Below are positions 4,996 to 6,101 of a DNA stretch of 6,101 bases, piece after piece (position 1 is the stretch's first letter; each line of letters begins with the position of its first letter). This DNA is from Acidobacteriota bacterium (GTDB lineage Bacteria > Acidobacteriota > Vicinamibacteria > Vicinamibacterales > 2-12-FULL-66-21). Location: the NCBI GenBank assembly GCA_020200195.1, contig JAIVJE010000129.1:1-6101 (forward strand), written 5' to 3'. Made by a program: the position numbers and the translations under genes. The notes beneath the pieces were generated by a model. It was not told the origin of the DNA, made no database searches, and was given only the letters and a program-made list of their open reading frames with translations.

Positions 4996-6101
4996 AGCTC
5001 GCGGTGGTCGTCCAGCGGTACGGCGCTGACATCAACGGCGGCGCGGAACTGCACGCGCGCTACATCGCGGAATGTCTCTCGCGTCACGTGCAGGTCGAGG
5101 TCGTGACGACGTGCGCACGTGACTATGTGACGTGGCGCAACGAGCTGCCCGCGGGCGAATCGCAGGTCAACGGCGTTCAGGTTCGGCGGTTCCCCGTGCG
5201 TCACGAGCGCAGGCCGGCCGAATTCGGCCGGCACTCCCGCCGAGTGTTCGAATCCCGGCACTCGACTTCGGACGAGCTTGCGTGGCTCGAAAGCGAGGGC
5301 CCGGCAACTCCCGCGCTGCTGGCGTATCTCGAGGCAACTGCCGCCGGTTTCGATTTCGTCATCTTTTTCAGCTACCGCTACTACCACGCATGGCACGGAG
5401 TGCGCCGCGTGAGCGCCAAGGCGGTGCTCGTACCGACCGCCGAGCGTGACCCGGCGATCGGCCTGTCGATTTTCGGTCCCACATTCCGCGGCGTCAGGGC
5501 CGTCATGTACAACTCGCCCGAGGAGCGCGCGATGATCCAGGCGGTCACCCGCAACACCGACGTGCCCGGCGTCGTCGTCGGCGTGGGCTCTGAGGTGCCG
5601 GAAAGGACCGACGCCGCGCGGTTCAGGCGGAAATTCGATATCAACAGACTATTTGCGATCTACGTCGGTCGCATCGACGAAAACAAGGGGTGCAAAGAGC
5701 TTTTCGACTATTTTCAGCGGTACGCCTCGACGTTCCCGCGTGGCCTGGACCTGGTCCTCGTCGGAAGCCCGATCATCCCCGTGCCCGCGCACCCGAGGAT
5801 TCACCACCTCGGCTTTGTCAGCGACGAGGATAAGTTCGACGCCATCACCGCCGCGGATCTGCTGATCATGCCGTCATACTTCGAAAGCCTGTCGATGGTC
5901 GCGCTCGAGGCGTGGGCGCTCGGGCGGCCGGTGCTCGCCAATGGGCGGTGCGATGTCCTGAAAGGTCAGTGCATCAGAAGCGGCGCAGGTCTGTACTACG
6001 AGTCCTATGAAGAATTCGCCGAAGCGCTCTACTCGCTGGAGTCGAACGGGCCATTGCACGCACGACTCGGCCGGAACGGCCGCGAGTACTTCCGTCAGCA
6101 C
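4992..6101 (+). CDS. Glycosyltransferase, GT4 family (GT-B fold), 3' partial
   Basis: The frame starts at GTG 4992, overlapping the previous stop as GTGA, and stays open for 370 codons to the window end. GT4 enzymes are commonly about 370-420 aa, so only the C-terminal tail is probably missing. The first Rossmann domain opens with KLAVVVQRYGADINGGAELH (residues 2-21), containing the GGAE loop typical of GT4. The second domain has YVGRIDENKGCKEL (about 224-237), with Arg227 and Lys232 at the nucleotide-sugar diphosphate site. It also has the E-x7-E motif ESLSMVALE (Glu298 and Glu306), followed by the AWALGRPVLA helix. These enzymes transfer a sugar from a nucleotide donor with retention and act at the cytoplasmic face of the membrane on lipid-linked or cell-surface glycans. 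The donor and acceptor cannot be read from the sequence. No strong Shine-Dalgarno sequence is seen, so coupling to the upstream gene is likely. The neighbours suggest a role in surface polysaccharide assembly. Confidence 0.94.
   Translation, partial: MKLAVVVQRYGADINGGAELHARYIAECLSRHVQVEVVTTCARDYVTWRNELPAGESQVNGVQVRRFPVRHERRPAEFGRHSRRVFESRHSTSDELAWLESEGPATPALLAYLEATAAGFDFVIFFSYRYYHAWHGVRRVSAKAVLVPTAERDPAIGLSIFGPTFRGVRAVMYNSPEERAMIQAVTRNTDVPGVVVGVGSEVPERTDAARFRRKFDINRLFAIYVGRIDENKGCKELFDYFQRYASTFPRGLDLVLVGSPIIPVPAHPRIHHLGFVSDEDKFDAITAADLLIMPSYFESLSMVALEAWALGRPVLANGRCDVLKGQCIRSGAGLYYESYEEFAEALYSLESNGPLHARLGRNGREYFRQH

Overview
This is a GC-rich window, densely packed on one strand, from what looks like a free-living Gram-negative-type bacterium. 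The C-terminal half of an RND drug/metal efflux transporter implies an inner/outer membrane envelope. The combination of high GC3, a UbiA-type polyprenyl-phosphate phosphoribosyltransferase and a ferredoxin-less DUF362 protein would fit Acidobacteriota or a similar soil/metagenomic lineage. That placement is a low-confidence inference, because no rRNA or other taxonomic marker is present.

Layout, all on the + strand. (1) Bases 1-1553: the 3' half of an RND (AcrB/HAE1-type) transporter gene that begins upstream of the window. (2) 1554-1701: a 148-base noncoding gap with a candidate sigma70-type promoter, whose -35 hexamer overlaps the RND stop codon, and a foldable leader of about 40 nt. (3) 1702-2043: a single-domain STAS protein of the anti-sigma-factor-antagonist type, with a clear ribosome binding site. 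(4) 2073-3047: a UbiA-superfamily protein resembling decaprenyl-phosphate phosphoribosyltransferase. (5) 3041-3100: three imperfect 20-bp direct repeats that link the UbiA stop codon to the next start codon. (6) 3100-4371: a DUF362 protein. (7) 4453-4995: an unrecognised small protein with a helical/coiled-coil N-terminal half and an Arg-rich disordered tail. (8) 4992-6101: a GT4 glycosyltransferase that starts with GTG, overlaps the preceding gene by 4 bp and runs off the window.

Genes 3 to 8 are co-directional with short gaps or overlaps and could form one transcription unit starting from the promoter at about 1550. UbiA-type phosphoribosyltransferase plus a GT4 enzyme suggests a pathway for a polyprenyl-linked sugar (ribose- or arabinose-type) and its transfer into a surface glycan. 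DUF362 and the small coiled-coil protein would be uncharacterised partners. The RND gene appears to be the end of a separate efflux operon. The parts most worth a second look are the 20-bp repeat junction with its chained mini-ORFs and the UbiA/DUF362/coiled-coil/GT4 cassette.
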